From: CAWANF01 sp963783355
GTDB lineage: Bacteria; Bacteroidota; Rhodothermia; Balneolales; DATFMH01
NCBI GenBank assembly: GCA_963783355.1
Contig: CAWANF010000005.1
Span: forward strand, 372,001-436,000
Direction of reading: 5' to 3'
DNA: 64,000 nt
Below, one piece after another: positions 26,940-36,004 of this stretch. The translations under genes were made by a program, and so were the position numbers. A model generated the notes under the pieces. The model saw nothing but the letters and a program-made list of their open reading frames with translations, was not told the origin of the DNA and did not search any database. Positions within the stretch are counted from its first letter, which is position 1. Each line of letters starts with the position of its first letter.

Positions 26940-27920
26940 TCAGGATGCCTCAACCGGGTAGGTTATTCCCCACTGTTTACGTAGCTCATCCATGATTTTC
27001 ATATTCCGAACCGTATCGGAAAGCGGCATGATGCTACTTTCTTTAAGACCCTTGTTCAGACACTGAATCACTTCCATCGCTTCGTAATAATATCCATTCC
27101 CGACAATAGGTAAATCTATAGAACTCTCTTCTCCGTCCGTAATAAGTTTGGCTTTTCGGGCATGCCAGAATGGCGGTTCAAGTTTTATGGATCCTTCCGT
27201 TCCTAAAATGACCGCTTCATGCGGCGTATCGGTCCGAACAGCGCAGCTCAATACGGCTAATTCACCCTGGTCGTATGTAAGAATCATGGCTGATTGTTCA
27301 TCAACACCGGTCGCGCCGAGATGTGCAGACCCAATAATCTTTTTTGGTTTCTTATTAAAAACCATCGAAGCCAGGTCGATGGGATAGATTCCGACATCAA
27401 GCAGCGCGCCCCCGCCCAAATCCGGATTTAACAGGCGGTTTTGAGGATCCCAATCCACGCGAAATCCGAAATCGGCCTGAACCATTCGCACCTCGCCGAT
27501 CAGCCCGTCTTCAATCCATTCCCTGACTTTAACATAGATTGGGACAAAACGGCTCCACATCGCTTCCATCAGGAACAGGTTCTTCTCCTTCGCAAGGGCT
27601 ATCAGTTCCTTCGTTTCCCCGGTATTTATCGTGAACGGCTTTTCGCATAGCACGGCTTTACCCGCTTCGAGGCACATCTTCGTATTTTCGTAATGAAACG
27701 GATGGGGCGTCGCAACATAAATGACATCAACATCAGGATCGGCTGCCAGCGATTCATAATCCGGGTACCGGTTACGAATATTAAATTTATCTCCGAATTT
27801 ATCTGCCGATTCCTGCGACCGTGAACCCACTGACAGCAAGCGGCTGTCGGGTGTAAGCTGAACATCTTCAGCAAATAATGTGGCAATTCTTCCGGTACCT
27901 AAAATTCCCCAGTTAATCAC
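26940..27920 (-). CDS. Gfo/Idh/MocA-family NAD(P)-dependent oxidoreductase
   Basis: About 326 residues. A GTG at 27920 is preferred because AAGGAG lies 9 bp upstream; a longer ATG frame to 27992 has no ribosome-binding site and would add a non-homologous tail. The Rossmann motif is INWGILGTGRIATLFA, followed by VDVIYVATPHPFHYENTKMCLEAGKAVLCEKPF with the usual EKP Lys. The C-terminal domain has GGALLDVGIYPIDLA with the His position replaced by Tyr-Pro, as in dihydrodiol dehydrogenase-like members. It likely oxidises a sugar or sugar derivative. It converges with cutC-like (6 bp apart). Confidence 0.88.
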   Translation of the reverse strand: MINWGILGTGRIATLFAEDVQLTPDSRLLSVGSRSQESADKFGDKFNIRNRYPDYESLAADPDVDVIYVATPHPFHYENTKMCLEAGKAVLCEKPFTINTGETKELIALAKEKNLFLMEAMWSRFVPIYVKVREWIEDGLIGEVRMVQADFGFRVDWDPQNRLLNPDLGGGALLDVGIYPIDLASMVFNKKPKKIIGSAHLGATGVDEQSAMILTYDQGELAVLSCAVRTDTPHEAVILGTEGSIKLEPPFWHARKAKLITDGEESSIDLPIVGNGYYYEAMEVIQCLNKGLKESSIMPLSDTVRNMKIMDELRKQWGITYPVEAS

Positions 27921-28058
27921 GTTCAATTTCTCCTTAAATTTCTGTTGATTAATAATTTGATGTATATCACAGGCTTTAATATCATAAAGCATAAAGTATT
28001 AAAAACGTTCGTCGGTCAGTCGTAAATAATTTCCCAAGAGTATTTAAATATAATTGCC

Positions 28059-29981
28059 ATGCCTGAAACCCTCAATTCCCATGCCTACTCCAGGTTCGAA
28101 AAAATTCCTACAACTATATATTCTGATTCGCGGATGGCGTCCGTCGCCGTCGCCCGGGAAATAGCTGAATATGTTCTTGAAAAACAAAAGAAAAATGAAA
28201 CCGTCGTATTAGGGTTAGCCACCGGTTCTACCCCGGTCTCGGTGTACGAAGAGCTGGTGCGATTGCATCATGAAGAGCATATCAGCTTCAGCAATGTCAT
28301 CACGTTCAACCTGGATGAATATTATCCCATGCATCCCGATTCCCTGCAAAGTTATGTCCGGTTTATGCACGAACATCTTTTCGATCATATCGATATAAAA
28401 CCTGAAAATATTCACATTCCCGACGGAACCATTGAAAAAGATCAGGTTGAGGCCTTTTGCCAAAAATATGAAGAACAAATTCAATCGGCCGGCGGTATTG
28501 ATATCCAGATTCTTGGAATTGGCAGAACGGGCCATATTGGATTCAATGAGCCGGGTTCAAATATGGATTCATCGACGCGCATCATCACCTTAGATAAAAT
28601 TACCCGCCGTGATGCCGCCAGTGACTTCTTTGGTGAAGAAAACGTGCCTCGCAGGGCGATTACGATGGGCATCGGAACGATATTGAAGTCACGGAAAATC
28701 TTCCTGATGGCCTGGGGTGAATCCAAAGCTTCGATAATCAAAAAAGCAGTTGAAGGTGACATCAGCAATCATGTTCCGGCCAGTTACTTACAGAATCACC
28801 CGGACAGCTCCATTATACTGGATGAAGCGGCCGCTGCAGAGCTGACAAGGATTAAAACACCCTGGCTTCTCGGACATTGCGACTGGGATGAGAAACGGAT
28901 CCGGAAAGCTGTTGTCTGGCTTTGCCAGAAGGTCGGTAAACCGGTGCTTAAATTAACGGACGAAGATTATAATGAACACGGCATGGGTGATTTAATCACC
29001 GAGCACGGGACGGCTTACCAGATCAATATTCACATTTTTAACGTGCTTCAGCATACAATCACAGGCTGGCCGGGCGGCAAACCCGATGCCGACGACACCA
29101 GCCGTCCGGAACGGGCCGTTCCTTTTCCAAAACGCGTGGTGATATTCAGTCCGCATCCCGATGACGACGTCATTTCCATGGGCGGGACGTTAATCCGGCT
29201 TGTAAACCACGGGCACGATGTCCATGTTGCGTATCAAACATCCGGAAACATCGCGGTTTTTGATGATGATGTAATCCGTTATGCCGATTTCGTGAAAGAT
29301 TTCGACCAGTTTTTTAACCTGGATGTCAAAGACAGCCGCAGCATGTTTATGAATGTGGTGGAATTCCTCAAAAAGAAACAACCCGGGCAAGTCGACACAC
29401 CCGAAGTCCAGCAGATAAAAGCGATGATTCGGAGGGGTGAGGCGAAATCCGCCTGCCGTTATTCCGGGATAAAAGATGATCATATTCATTTCCTGGATTT
29501 ACCCTTTTACGAGACCGGCCGGGTGAAGAAAAAACCGATCGGTGAGCAGGATATCAAAATCATGACGGATTTATTACAGAAGATAAAACCTCATCAGATT
29601 TATGCTGCCGGGGATTTGTCGGATCCGCATGGAACGCACCGGGTATGCCTGCAGGCACTTTTTCGTGCTTTGGAACGGCTCAAAGATGAAGCATGGCTGA
29701 AGGAATGCTATGTCTGGTTGTACCGCGGAGCCTGGCAGGAATGGGACATCGACCAGATTGAGATGGCCGTGCCCCTCAGCCCGGAAGAACTGATGCAAAA
29801 ACGCCGGGCGATATTCAAACATCAGTCCCAAAAAGATCGCCCGCTTTTTCCCGGACACGACGACCGTGAATTCTGGCAGCGTTCAGAAGATCGAAACCGG
29901 CAGACAGCGATACTTTACGACAAACTCGGCTTAGCTGAATACGAAGCCATTGAGGCGTTTGTGCGATGGAATTTCAGTTAA
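28059..29981 (+). CDS. nagB: Glucosamine-6-phosphate deaminase fused to a PIG-L/LmbE deacetylase domain
   Basis: 640 residues. Residues 1-270 are NagB: GLATGSTPVSVYEELV, FNLDEYYPM with the catalytic Asp, GIGRTGHIGFNEPGS with the lid His, and SRIITLDKITR-like phosphate contacts. The region 270-365 is a linker with the conserved GHCDWDE. From about residue 365 a PIG-L zinc deacetylase domain follows: VVIFSPHPDDDVISMGGT (HPDDD metal motif) and, near 525, AGDLSDPHGTHRVCLQA. This fusion is known in Bacteroidota. The deaminase makes fructose-6-P and ammonia. The deacetylase could supply its substrate from GlcNAc-6-P, since no nagA is present here, but that step is inferred. Confidence 0.92.
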   Translation: MPETLNSHAYSRFEKIPTTIYSDSRMASVAVAREIAEYVLEKQKKNETVVLGLATGSTPVSVYEELVRLHHEEHISFSNVITFNLDEYYPMHPDSLQSYVRFMHEHLFDHIDIKPENIHIPDGTIEKDQVEAFCQKYEEQIQSAGGIDIQILGIGRTGHIGFNEPGSNMDSSTRIITLDKITRRDAASDFFGEENVPRRAITMGIGTILKSRKIFLMAWGESKASIIKKAVEGDISNHVPASYLQNHPDSSIILDEAAAAELTRIKTPWLLGHCDWDEKRIRKAVVWLCQKVGKPVLKLTDEDYNEHGMGDLITEHGTAYQINIHIFNVLQHTITGWPGGKPDADDTSRPERAVPFPKRVVIFSPHPDDDVISMGGTLIRLVNHGHDVHVAYQTSGNIAVFDDDVIRYADFVKDFDQFFNLDVKDSRSMFMNVVEFLKKKQPGQVDTPEVQQIKAMIRRGEAKSACRYSGIKDDHIHFLDLPFYETGRVKKKPIGEQDIKIMTDLLQKIKPHQIYAAGDLSDPHGTHRVCLQALFRALERLKDEAWLKECYVWLYRGAWQEWDIDQIEMAVPLSPEELMQKRRAIFKHQSQKDRPLFPGHDDREFWQRSEDRNRQTAILYDKLGLAEYEAIEAFVRWNFS

Positions 29982-29998
29982 CAGTGATCAGTAATCGT
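29978..29998. repeat. Heptamer-periodic repeat containing the nagB stop codon
   Basis: Three 7-mers (TTAACAG, TGATCAG, TAATCGT). The first supplies the TAA stop of the NagB-PIG-L gene at 29979-29981. Confidence 0.5.
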
Positions 29999-30322
29999 TG
30001 ATGTCTTCTTGTAAAAATCTGAATCGCAGATTATGTGGATTATGAGATTACACGGAATTGAGAAAAGAAACGATTCTCGATCTATTTCGGTGTACGTAAC
30101 TTTTCCTGGATCAATCAAGAGACATTATAAGGCTTTCATTACTCTAAAATTAACAAAGCCAGACGTTGCTTCATTGTAAGATGATGTTCGCACTTTGATT
30201 TTAATTTCGTTTTACTCATCTTATCCTCGTTATAATTGTGATAAAGTGAGTTAAAATTAATTACGAAGTTGGGATAACCTGAATAGCGTTGGTGTTATGT
30301 ACTATGCTAAAAGACACAAATC
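29982..30322. other. Intergenic region before the AT-rich island, with a possible 26-aa ORF
   Basis: 341 bp. On the minus strand a 26-residue ORF (30139-30219, MSKTKLKSKCEHHLTMKQRL...) has a GAGGAT ribosome-binding site, but it is too short to judge. TAAGATGA and TCATCTTA form an inverted repeat around its start. The phrase just before 30323 (agcgttggtgttatg) resembles heads of mobile gene cassettes in Bacteroidota. No terminator was seen. Confidence 0.35.
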
Positions 30323-32527
30323 ATGAGTGAAGATAGATTTCATTTTAAAATACCAATAACCAATGTTCGACAAGAAAAGTTCGAAAAAACTGGTGGTGGT
30401 GAGAGCTTTCAACGAAACAATCATGCCGAACATGGACAAAAACTTTATGGTAGCACATTAAAACTAAAAGAAATTGAGTTCGCTAAAAAGGATTCTAAAT
30501 TAACAAGTGATTTATTTTTCCAAATAGAGACCCCAGAAAAATTATCGGTCAAATCAGAAAAATTAAAAATTGAAAAGTTAGGTTTTGAAGTTATTAGCTA
30601 CTCTAAGAATAACAAATCCATTGGCACGGCAAAAATTGATAAGAATAAATTGCCAGTTCTTGAGCAACGTATTCAGGAATATTCAGAAACTGCTGACCAT
30701 GTTGGGAAAACATATTTTTCTGTCATAGAAGATATCACAAGTATTCCTACTGAGACTAAAATTAAAATTGATATAGATTATGAACTTGATGAACCAATCC
30801 CAATTATAATAAATCTATTTAATGCTCTATCAAGGAAGGAAAAGATAGCCATTAACCAAACTATTATTGAAGAAGTTCAAAAATATTCAGAGGATGTAAA
30901 TATTAGAAATTTCAAAAACGGAATAACTTCAATTGCTTGTTCATTGCGTCCATCCGAAGTACCTCTTGTTGTAAAGGAGTTTTCTACAATAAAGGAGATT
31001 AAGAGTAATTACACAACCTTTGTTGAAAATGCAGTGCCGATTCAAGCAATGCCGAATCCTTTAACCATAAGAAAACCTATAAGTGATTCGGCTGTTTGTA
31101 TTATCGATTCGGGTATTAACAAAGCCAATGATATTTTCGATTCATTTGTCATTGAGCAGGTACCTATGCTTCCATTAGGCTCAGTAGTTGCGAGCTACAA
31201 TCATGGAACTTTTGTTGCAAGTAGATGTGCGTTTGGCGATAATGTTGATAGTTGTTTAGGTACTCATTTTCTTCAACCTTATTGTAACCTAATTGATATA
31301 CAAGTTTTCGGCAAAGATTCTTTAGGACAAGACTTAAATCCAAATGAATTTCATTTGAGGGCTGTAATTGAAGATATTGTTGATAAATATCATGACAGAG
31401 TAAAGGTTTATAATTTATCTCTTGGAAGCAGTATACCTATAAATAATTTTGAGTTTTCTGATTTAGCAAAATTATTAGATTTTTTATCAAAGCATTTCAA
31501 AGTCTTATTTATTGTCTCGTCTGGTAATATTAATTCTCTTTTAGGCACATACCCATCTGACCATTTTCTAGATTTAGGTTCACGAATCGGGTGTCCAGCA
31601 GAGTCTATATTGTCACTTACAGTTGGCTCAATCGCTAAGTATGCTAACACAGACTCACTATCTAGTCAAGAAGAAATTTCTCCATTTTCAAGAATTGGAC
31701 CAGGTGCTGACCTAGGTATTAAACCTGAACTAGTTGCACATGGCGGTAATTTAGTTGTGCCTTATAATTTCTCACCAAGAGTTTCTTCATATGGAATTTC
31801 AGCTGATGGTTCAAGTCTCTGTGTAGATAATGGAACAAGCTATTCGGCACCAGTAATTTCTCAATATGCTCAAAGACTCTTTGATTTATATCCAGAAAGT
31901 GACCCAAATTTGGTGCGAGCGTTATTATGCCATTTTTCGGAAAAGAAAAATGTACCGGAAGAGATTACAGATGACATAATCAATTATACTGGTTTTGGAG
32001 AGCCAGTCATTGGCAATGCATTGTCAGCCAATACATACAATGCTGCCTATATTTACGAAGGTCAATTAGACCAAGAAAATTATCAATATATAACATTTCA
32101 CATTCCATCTTCGCTATCCGAATCAAATAAAAATTCAAAACTGAGAATCAAAATCACTATTACTTATGACCCTCCTGTTAATCCAGACAACGACTCTGAA
32201 TATTCTATGGCAAGAATTGCTGCTCTTTTAATAAAAAGTTCTTCGGATGGAATGAAGCCAATAAATATATCAGGTGACGGTAAATATATTCTTCCATGGA
32301 ACCCAATAATTCAGTTTGAAAAAAGCTTTTCAAGAAGGTATTTAACAGGTGCTTGGGATTTAAGACTAAGGCTGTATACAAGAGGAAATATTAACGAAGA
32401 TTACTTACAAGATTACGCGGTTGTTATTGAAATAATTGATGATGAAAATGGAACGAATGTTTACAATGATATTTTGACAGAGTATTCTGAAATATATAAA
32501 AGGATCAAGATTAGAATTGCAGCATAG
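30323..32527 (+). CDS. Subtilisin-like S8 family serine protease, large intracellular type
   Basis: 734 residues without a signal peptide, so probably cytoplasmic. The catalytic triad is visible: Asp262 in VCIIDSGI, His294 in NHGTFVAS and Ser506 in NGTSYSAPV; the oxyanion Asn is in IVSSGNIN. The N-terminal 250 residues form a family-specific domain starting with NVRQEKFEKTGGGESF. About 200 residues of beta-rich C-terminal domain follow the protease. Relatives of this kind are often encoded next to an AAA ATPase in accessory islands; here the partner is instead a HEPN-like protein. The gene is visibly AT-richer than its neighbours, with many AAT, ATT and AAA codons, which suggests transfer. 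A defence role is inferred, not shown. Confidence 0.85.
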   Translation: MSEDRFHFKIPITNVRQEKFEKTGGGESFQRNNHAEHGQKLYGSTLKLKEIEFAKKDSKLTSDLFFQIETPEKLSVKSEKLKIEKLGFEVISYSKNNKSIGTAKIDKNKLPVLEQRIQEYSETADHVGKTYFSVIEDITSIPTETKIKIDIDYELDEPIPIIINLFNALSRKEKIAINQTIIEEVQKYSEDVNIRNFKNGITSIACSLRPSEVPLVVKEFSTIKEIKSNYTTFVENAVPIQAMPNPLTIRKPISDSAVCIIDSGINKANDIFDSFVIEQVPMLPLGSVVASYNHGTFVASRCAFGDNVDSCLGTHFLQPYCNLIDIQVFGKDSLGQDLNPNEFHLRAVIEDIVDKYHDRVKVYNLSLGSSIPINNFEFSDLAKLLDFLSKHFKVLFIVSSGNINSLLGTYPSDHFLDLGSRIGCPAESILSLTVGSIAKYANTDSLSSQEEISPFSRIGPGADLGIKPELVAHGGNLVVPYNFSPRVSSYGISADGSSLCVDNGTSYSAPVISQYAQRLFDLYPESDPNLVRALLCHFSEKKNVPEEITDDIINYTGFGEPVIGNALSANTYNAAYIYEGQLDQENYQYITFHIPSSLSESNKNSKLRIKITITYDPPVNPDNDSEYSMARIAALLIKSSSDGMKPINISGDGKYILPWNPIIQFEKSFSRRYLTGAWDLRLRLYTRGNINEDYLQDYAVVIEIIDDENGTNVYNDILTEYSEIYKRIKIRIAA

Positions 32528-32687
32528 AAGCACAGCGCATAGCAATTTATAATTCAGGCGGGGAAAGTGGTAAACTCAAGCATTGTGCTTTTAAGTAAGT
32601 TTGTTGTAAGCGGACAAGAAAGTGCTCCGAAAACAGCCACAAGTCATATACGTAAACCGTTAGCGATAATCACAGATACTAAAATAT

Positions 32688-33980
32688 ATGAGCGATCTAA
32701 TTAAGAAACCTAAATCTCCCTTAAGCCCTGAGGAAGCAACTTTTTTGAACAAGGAATTGACAAACGTAAGGGAGGAATTTATTGGTAACACATACATAGA
32801 AGAAGCTGCAAAGGTACTTGCCGCAGGTGGCTATAGAAGTGCAATTGGCTCATATTGGAACGCTGTAGTTGATGACTTAAGAAGAAAAATCATACATAGA
32901 AGTTTGGATTTATTCAATAAGGAGATGTCTCCGAAGAAAACGATCAAAACCTATGAGGATTTTCAAGATCATGTTACGGACTTTGATTTGATTGAGGGAG
33001 CTTATAAGATCGGAGTAATCGGCTGGGAAGCAAAAAAAATACTCAACCATGCAAGAGAAACAAGACACATATTTGATGGGCATCCATCAAGTTCCAATCC
33101 GAACATTTTCAAAGTTTTAGATATGATTACTGATTGTAATCGCTATGTATTGTCACAAGATTACCCGCCTTCTATAATTGACATAGACACATACCTGAGT
33201 ACTATGAACAGTGCTGACTTCTCAAAGAATGAAATTGCAATTGAGCAAGCTTTCAGCGACTTACCACGAATTTACAAAACAGAACTATTAAACAAGTTTT
33301 ACAATTCTTATCTACATGACAGTAGTTCTACTGAACTGCGGGCAAATATTGAATTCTGTTTCCCTATTTTGTGGGAATTCTTACCAAAAGAAGATCGGCA
33401 ACAAATAGGAAAAAGGGTTGATAAAGAAATTGTTGAAGGAAATCAGAAAAAGATTGACAAAGCAATGGAATTTATGATCTTAACCGCGAATGGACTTAGA
33501 TATGTCTCTACTTCTACGAGAATGGGGATTTTTGAACCCGTGATAAAGAATCTCGAAGATAATTTAGACAATTGGAGTGAAGAAGCAGCAGCAGTTAGCT
33601 ATTTAGAGAGACTTGGAACTATTATACCTGATGAACTCATTCCCAGATATGTTGCATCATTAACTCTCACTTTTGTCGGATATCGAGGTGGGAGTTTTCA
33701 GTATAGCAGAACCGACTTTTACTCAAATGCAGCTGCTCCCATCATCAAAAAACTGTTTAATAGGTTTGACGATCGAACAACTGAGGAGTTTGTAAATGTA
33801 ATTAAGACAAATTCTACTTTGAGAACACGAATACGTTATCCTGAAAAACTAAAACGATTAAGAGAATTAGCTACAATTCTTTTAAACCGCCCAAAACTCA
33901 GAGATGACATTGAAGAATACCTTGAGTTAGTTGTGGACGTAGACAGGACTAAGGAATTCATTAAAACACTAGAAAAATGA
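32688..33980 (+). CDS. Helical protein with an N-terminal HEPN-like motif; unknown function
   Basis: 430 residues, mostly alpha-helical. Residues 35-150 resemble HEPN/DUF4145-type domains: YRSAIGSYWNAVVDDLRRKII, then GVIGWEAKKILNHARETRHIFDGHP. The latter contains R126-H127-x4-H132, which fits the HEPN R-x(4-6)-H pattern with a polar residue after Arg, the ribonuclease motif in many toxins. The remainder (150-430) is helical and charged, without recognised motifs. It shares the AT-rich composition and orientation of the protease gene 160 bp upstream, so the two may act together. A 37-aa ORF (33977-34090) overlaps its stop by ATGA. Confidence 0.65.
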   Translation: MSDLIKKPKSPLSPEEATFLNKELTNVREEFIGNTYIEEAAKVLAAGGYRSAIGSYWNAVVDDLRRKIIHRSLDLFNKEMSPKKTIKTYEDFQDHVTDFDLIEGAYKIGVIGWEAKKILNHARETRHIFDGHPSSSNPNIFKVLDMITDCNRYVLSQDYPPSIIDIDTYLSTMNSADFSKNEIAIEQAFSDLPRIYKTELLNKFYNSYLHDSSSTELRANIEFCFPILWEFLPKEDRQQIGKRVDKEIVEGNQKKIDKAMEFMILTANGLRYVSTSTRMGIFEPVIKNLEDNLDNWSEEAAAVSYLERLGTIIPDELIPRYVASLTLTFVGYRGGSFQYSRTDFYSNAAAPIIKKLFNRFDDRTTEEFVNVIKTNSTLRTRIRYPEKLKRLRELATILLNRPKLRDDIEEYLELVVDVDRTKEFIKTLEK

Positions 33981-34154
33981 AAAAATCGCTAACAAACACT
34001 AAAATGAATATGCGAACTGAGACATTTGACATGACTGTACAAACGGGAAATTTCTGTGCTTATAGCAACCGAGGCACATACTCATTTTAATTGACCATTA
34101 AACTAGACTTGTATTCACATTCAAAATATAGAATACTTCATTCCATTCTTTTTT

Positions 34155-34202
34155 CTGTTCACTGTTAATTGTTTACTGTTCACTGATCACCCTCACTGTT
34201 CA
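34155..34202. repeat. Heptamer-periodic repeat overlapping the end of the SSS gene
   Basis: The 7-mer CTGTTCA and variants (CTGTTAA, TTGTTTA, CTGATCA) repeat seven times with one 6-bp unit. On the minus strand the repeat encodes the last Glu-Gln and stop of the sodium-solute symporter (codons at 34193-34201). It ends the AT-rich island. Confidence 0.65.
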
Positions 34203-36004
34203 ATGATGGTATCAAACCCTTTCTTACTTAAATCCCAGTATAAAAATCCACCGGCGACAATGGCCCCCAACAGGCAGATAACAGCACTTGTTGTTTCTTG
34301 AAAAATGAGATAACCGACGCCAAATAATACCAGGTAAACCAGGGCCACACCGGCCATCCAGTCGAAGAATAAAGCGACCAGCCCGGTATCTTGCTTTACA
34401 TCCGGATTTCTTTTTTGCAACGCTTTCCAGCCGGGTCCGCCGGGATGCACTTTGCGATAAAAATGATCGAGCGTCTTTTCGTCGGTCGGTGAAGTAAGAA
34501 AAGTCACGGCCACCCATATCACGGTTGTGATGGCCACGATGTAAAATAAATTGATGGGGAACGGTTCCTGTAAACCCGGGACCTGTACTCCCAGCAAAGA
34601 CAATATAACCATCAATATCGGTGCCAGGGTGGCACTGAGCTCGCTCCAGGCATTAATGCGCCACCAATACCAGCGTAATATGAGCACTAAACCCAGTCCC
34701 GCCGAAGCACTCAAAACCAGTCCCCATGCCTGGCTGATAGAATTCAATTGCGTGGTCACCCAAAGAGATATCACCGCCAGTAAAAAGGTGATGATCCGGG
34801 ACACTTTTACGTAATAACGTTCATCGCCATCCGGTTTGATGAAACGGCGCCAAAAGTCGTTAATCAAGTAGGAACTTCCCCAGTTTAACTGGGTTGAGAA
34901 GGTACTCATAAATGCAGCCAGGAAAGCAGCCACGAGGAGTCCGAGCATACCCGATGGCAAGGCGTCTTTCATCACCATCACATACCCTTCGCGCGGACTG
35001 GCGAGGTGCGGAAATAGTACCAGTGAAACGAGGGCTACAATGATCCAGGGCCAGGGACGCAGACAATAGTTGGCAATCGTAAACCACAGGGTAGCAAACA
35101 GCGAGTGTTTTTCATCTTTGGCGCTCATCATCCGCTGCGCCACATAACCGCCGCCGCCCGGTTCCGATCCCGGGTACCAGCTCGACCACCACTGAATTCC
35201 GATATAAGCAGCAAAAGCGGCCGTGCTTAATACTAAAACACCGGCTCCCTGTGCCGCCGATCCGATGGTCGGGAAAAAATCGAACGTTGCCGCCGGCAGT
35301 TTGTGCAGCAAACCGGAAATGCCGCCGACTCCCGGCATATCCAAAGCATAAAATGCCAGGATAGTTGTTCCGCCCATGGCTATAACAAACTGAAACAGAT
35401 CGGTGACCGCGACGCCCCATAAACCCGACAAAAGAGCATATACGCCGACCATCAAAATGATAACACCGACGATGGCTAAAGCGGCGCTCATATGAAAACC
35501 CAGGAAATCGATCCGGCTGGCACCAAAAAACGTGATTCCGGGAAACAACACATTGATGATCGTCTCCATGGCCAGTGACACCCAACCCAGGATGATCACA
35601 TTCATCAACAAACCAAAATAAACCGCTTTAATGCCCCGCAGCCAGGCGGCGGCCGGACCGCTGTATCGCAATTCCACAAATTCCACATCCGTCAATACGC
35701 CGCTGCGCCGCCATAAGCGGGCAAAGAAAAAGACGGTCAGCATTCCGCCGAACACAAAATTCCACCACAGCCAGTTTCCGGCTATCCCGTTTTTGGCCAC
35801 CATTTCGGTCACGGCCAGCGGGGTATCCGCTGCAAATGTCGTAGCCACCATGCTGGTCCCCGCCAGCCACCAGGGCATATTCCGTCCGGTAAGGAAATAT
35901 TCTGCCGTGTTTTTGCCGGCTCTTTTAGAAAAGTAAATGGCAATACCAAAAGAGATGACGAAATAGGAAATAATCAACAGCCAGTCAATTGCCGCCAATG
36001 TCAT
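34193..36004 (-). CDS. Sodium:solute symporter (SSS family)
   Basis: 603 residues from the ATG at 36004, preferred because GGAGG lies 8 bp upstream; a frame to 36019 overlaps that site. About 13-14 membrane segments. SSS signatures: FLTGRNMPWWLAGTSMVATTFAADTPLAV, with the sodium-site region, and AAFLAAFMSTFSTQLNWGSSYLINDFW in the middle. The length (about 600) is that of larger SSS sugar or organic-acid carriers. Standing at the end of the glycan block, it may carry mannose or a GlcNAc product, but the substrate is not readable from sequence. Confidence 0.9.
   Translation of the reverse strand: MTLAAIDWLLIISYFVISFGIAIYFSKRAGKNTAEYFLTGRNMPWWLAGTSMVATTFAADTPLAVTEMVAKNGIAGNWLWWNFVFGGMLTVFFFARLWRRSGVLTDVEFVELRYSGPAAAWLRGIKAVYFGLLMNVIILGWVSLAMETIINVLFPGITFFGASRIDFLGFHMSAALAIVGVIILMVGVYALLSGLWGVAVTDLFQFVIAMGGTTILAFYALDMPGVGGISGLLHKLPAATFDFFPTIGSAAQGAGVLVLSTAAFAAYIGIQWWSSWYPGSEPGGGGYVAQRMMSAKDEKHSLFATLWFTIANYCLRPWPWIIVALVSLVLFPHLASPREGYVMVMKDALPSGMLGLLVAAFLAAFMSTFSTQLNWGSSYLINDFWRRFIKPDGDERYYVKVSRIITFLLAVISLWVTTQLNSISQAWGLVLSASAGLGLVLILRWYWWRINAWSELSATLAPILMVILSLLGVQVPGLQEPFPINLFYIVAITTVIWVAVTFLTSPTDEKTLDHFYRKVHPGGPGWKALQKRNPDVKQDTGLVALFFDWMAGVALVYLVLFGVGYLIFQETTSAVICLLGAIVAGGFLYWDLSKKGFDTIIEQ

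Noticed and set aside
29982..34192. Prophage or transposon carrying the protease/HEPN-like pair
   Set aside because: No integrase, transposase, phage structural gene, tRNA target or terminal direct repeat was found; only composition and short inverted borders suggest mobility.
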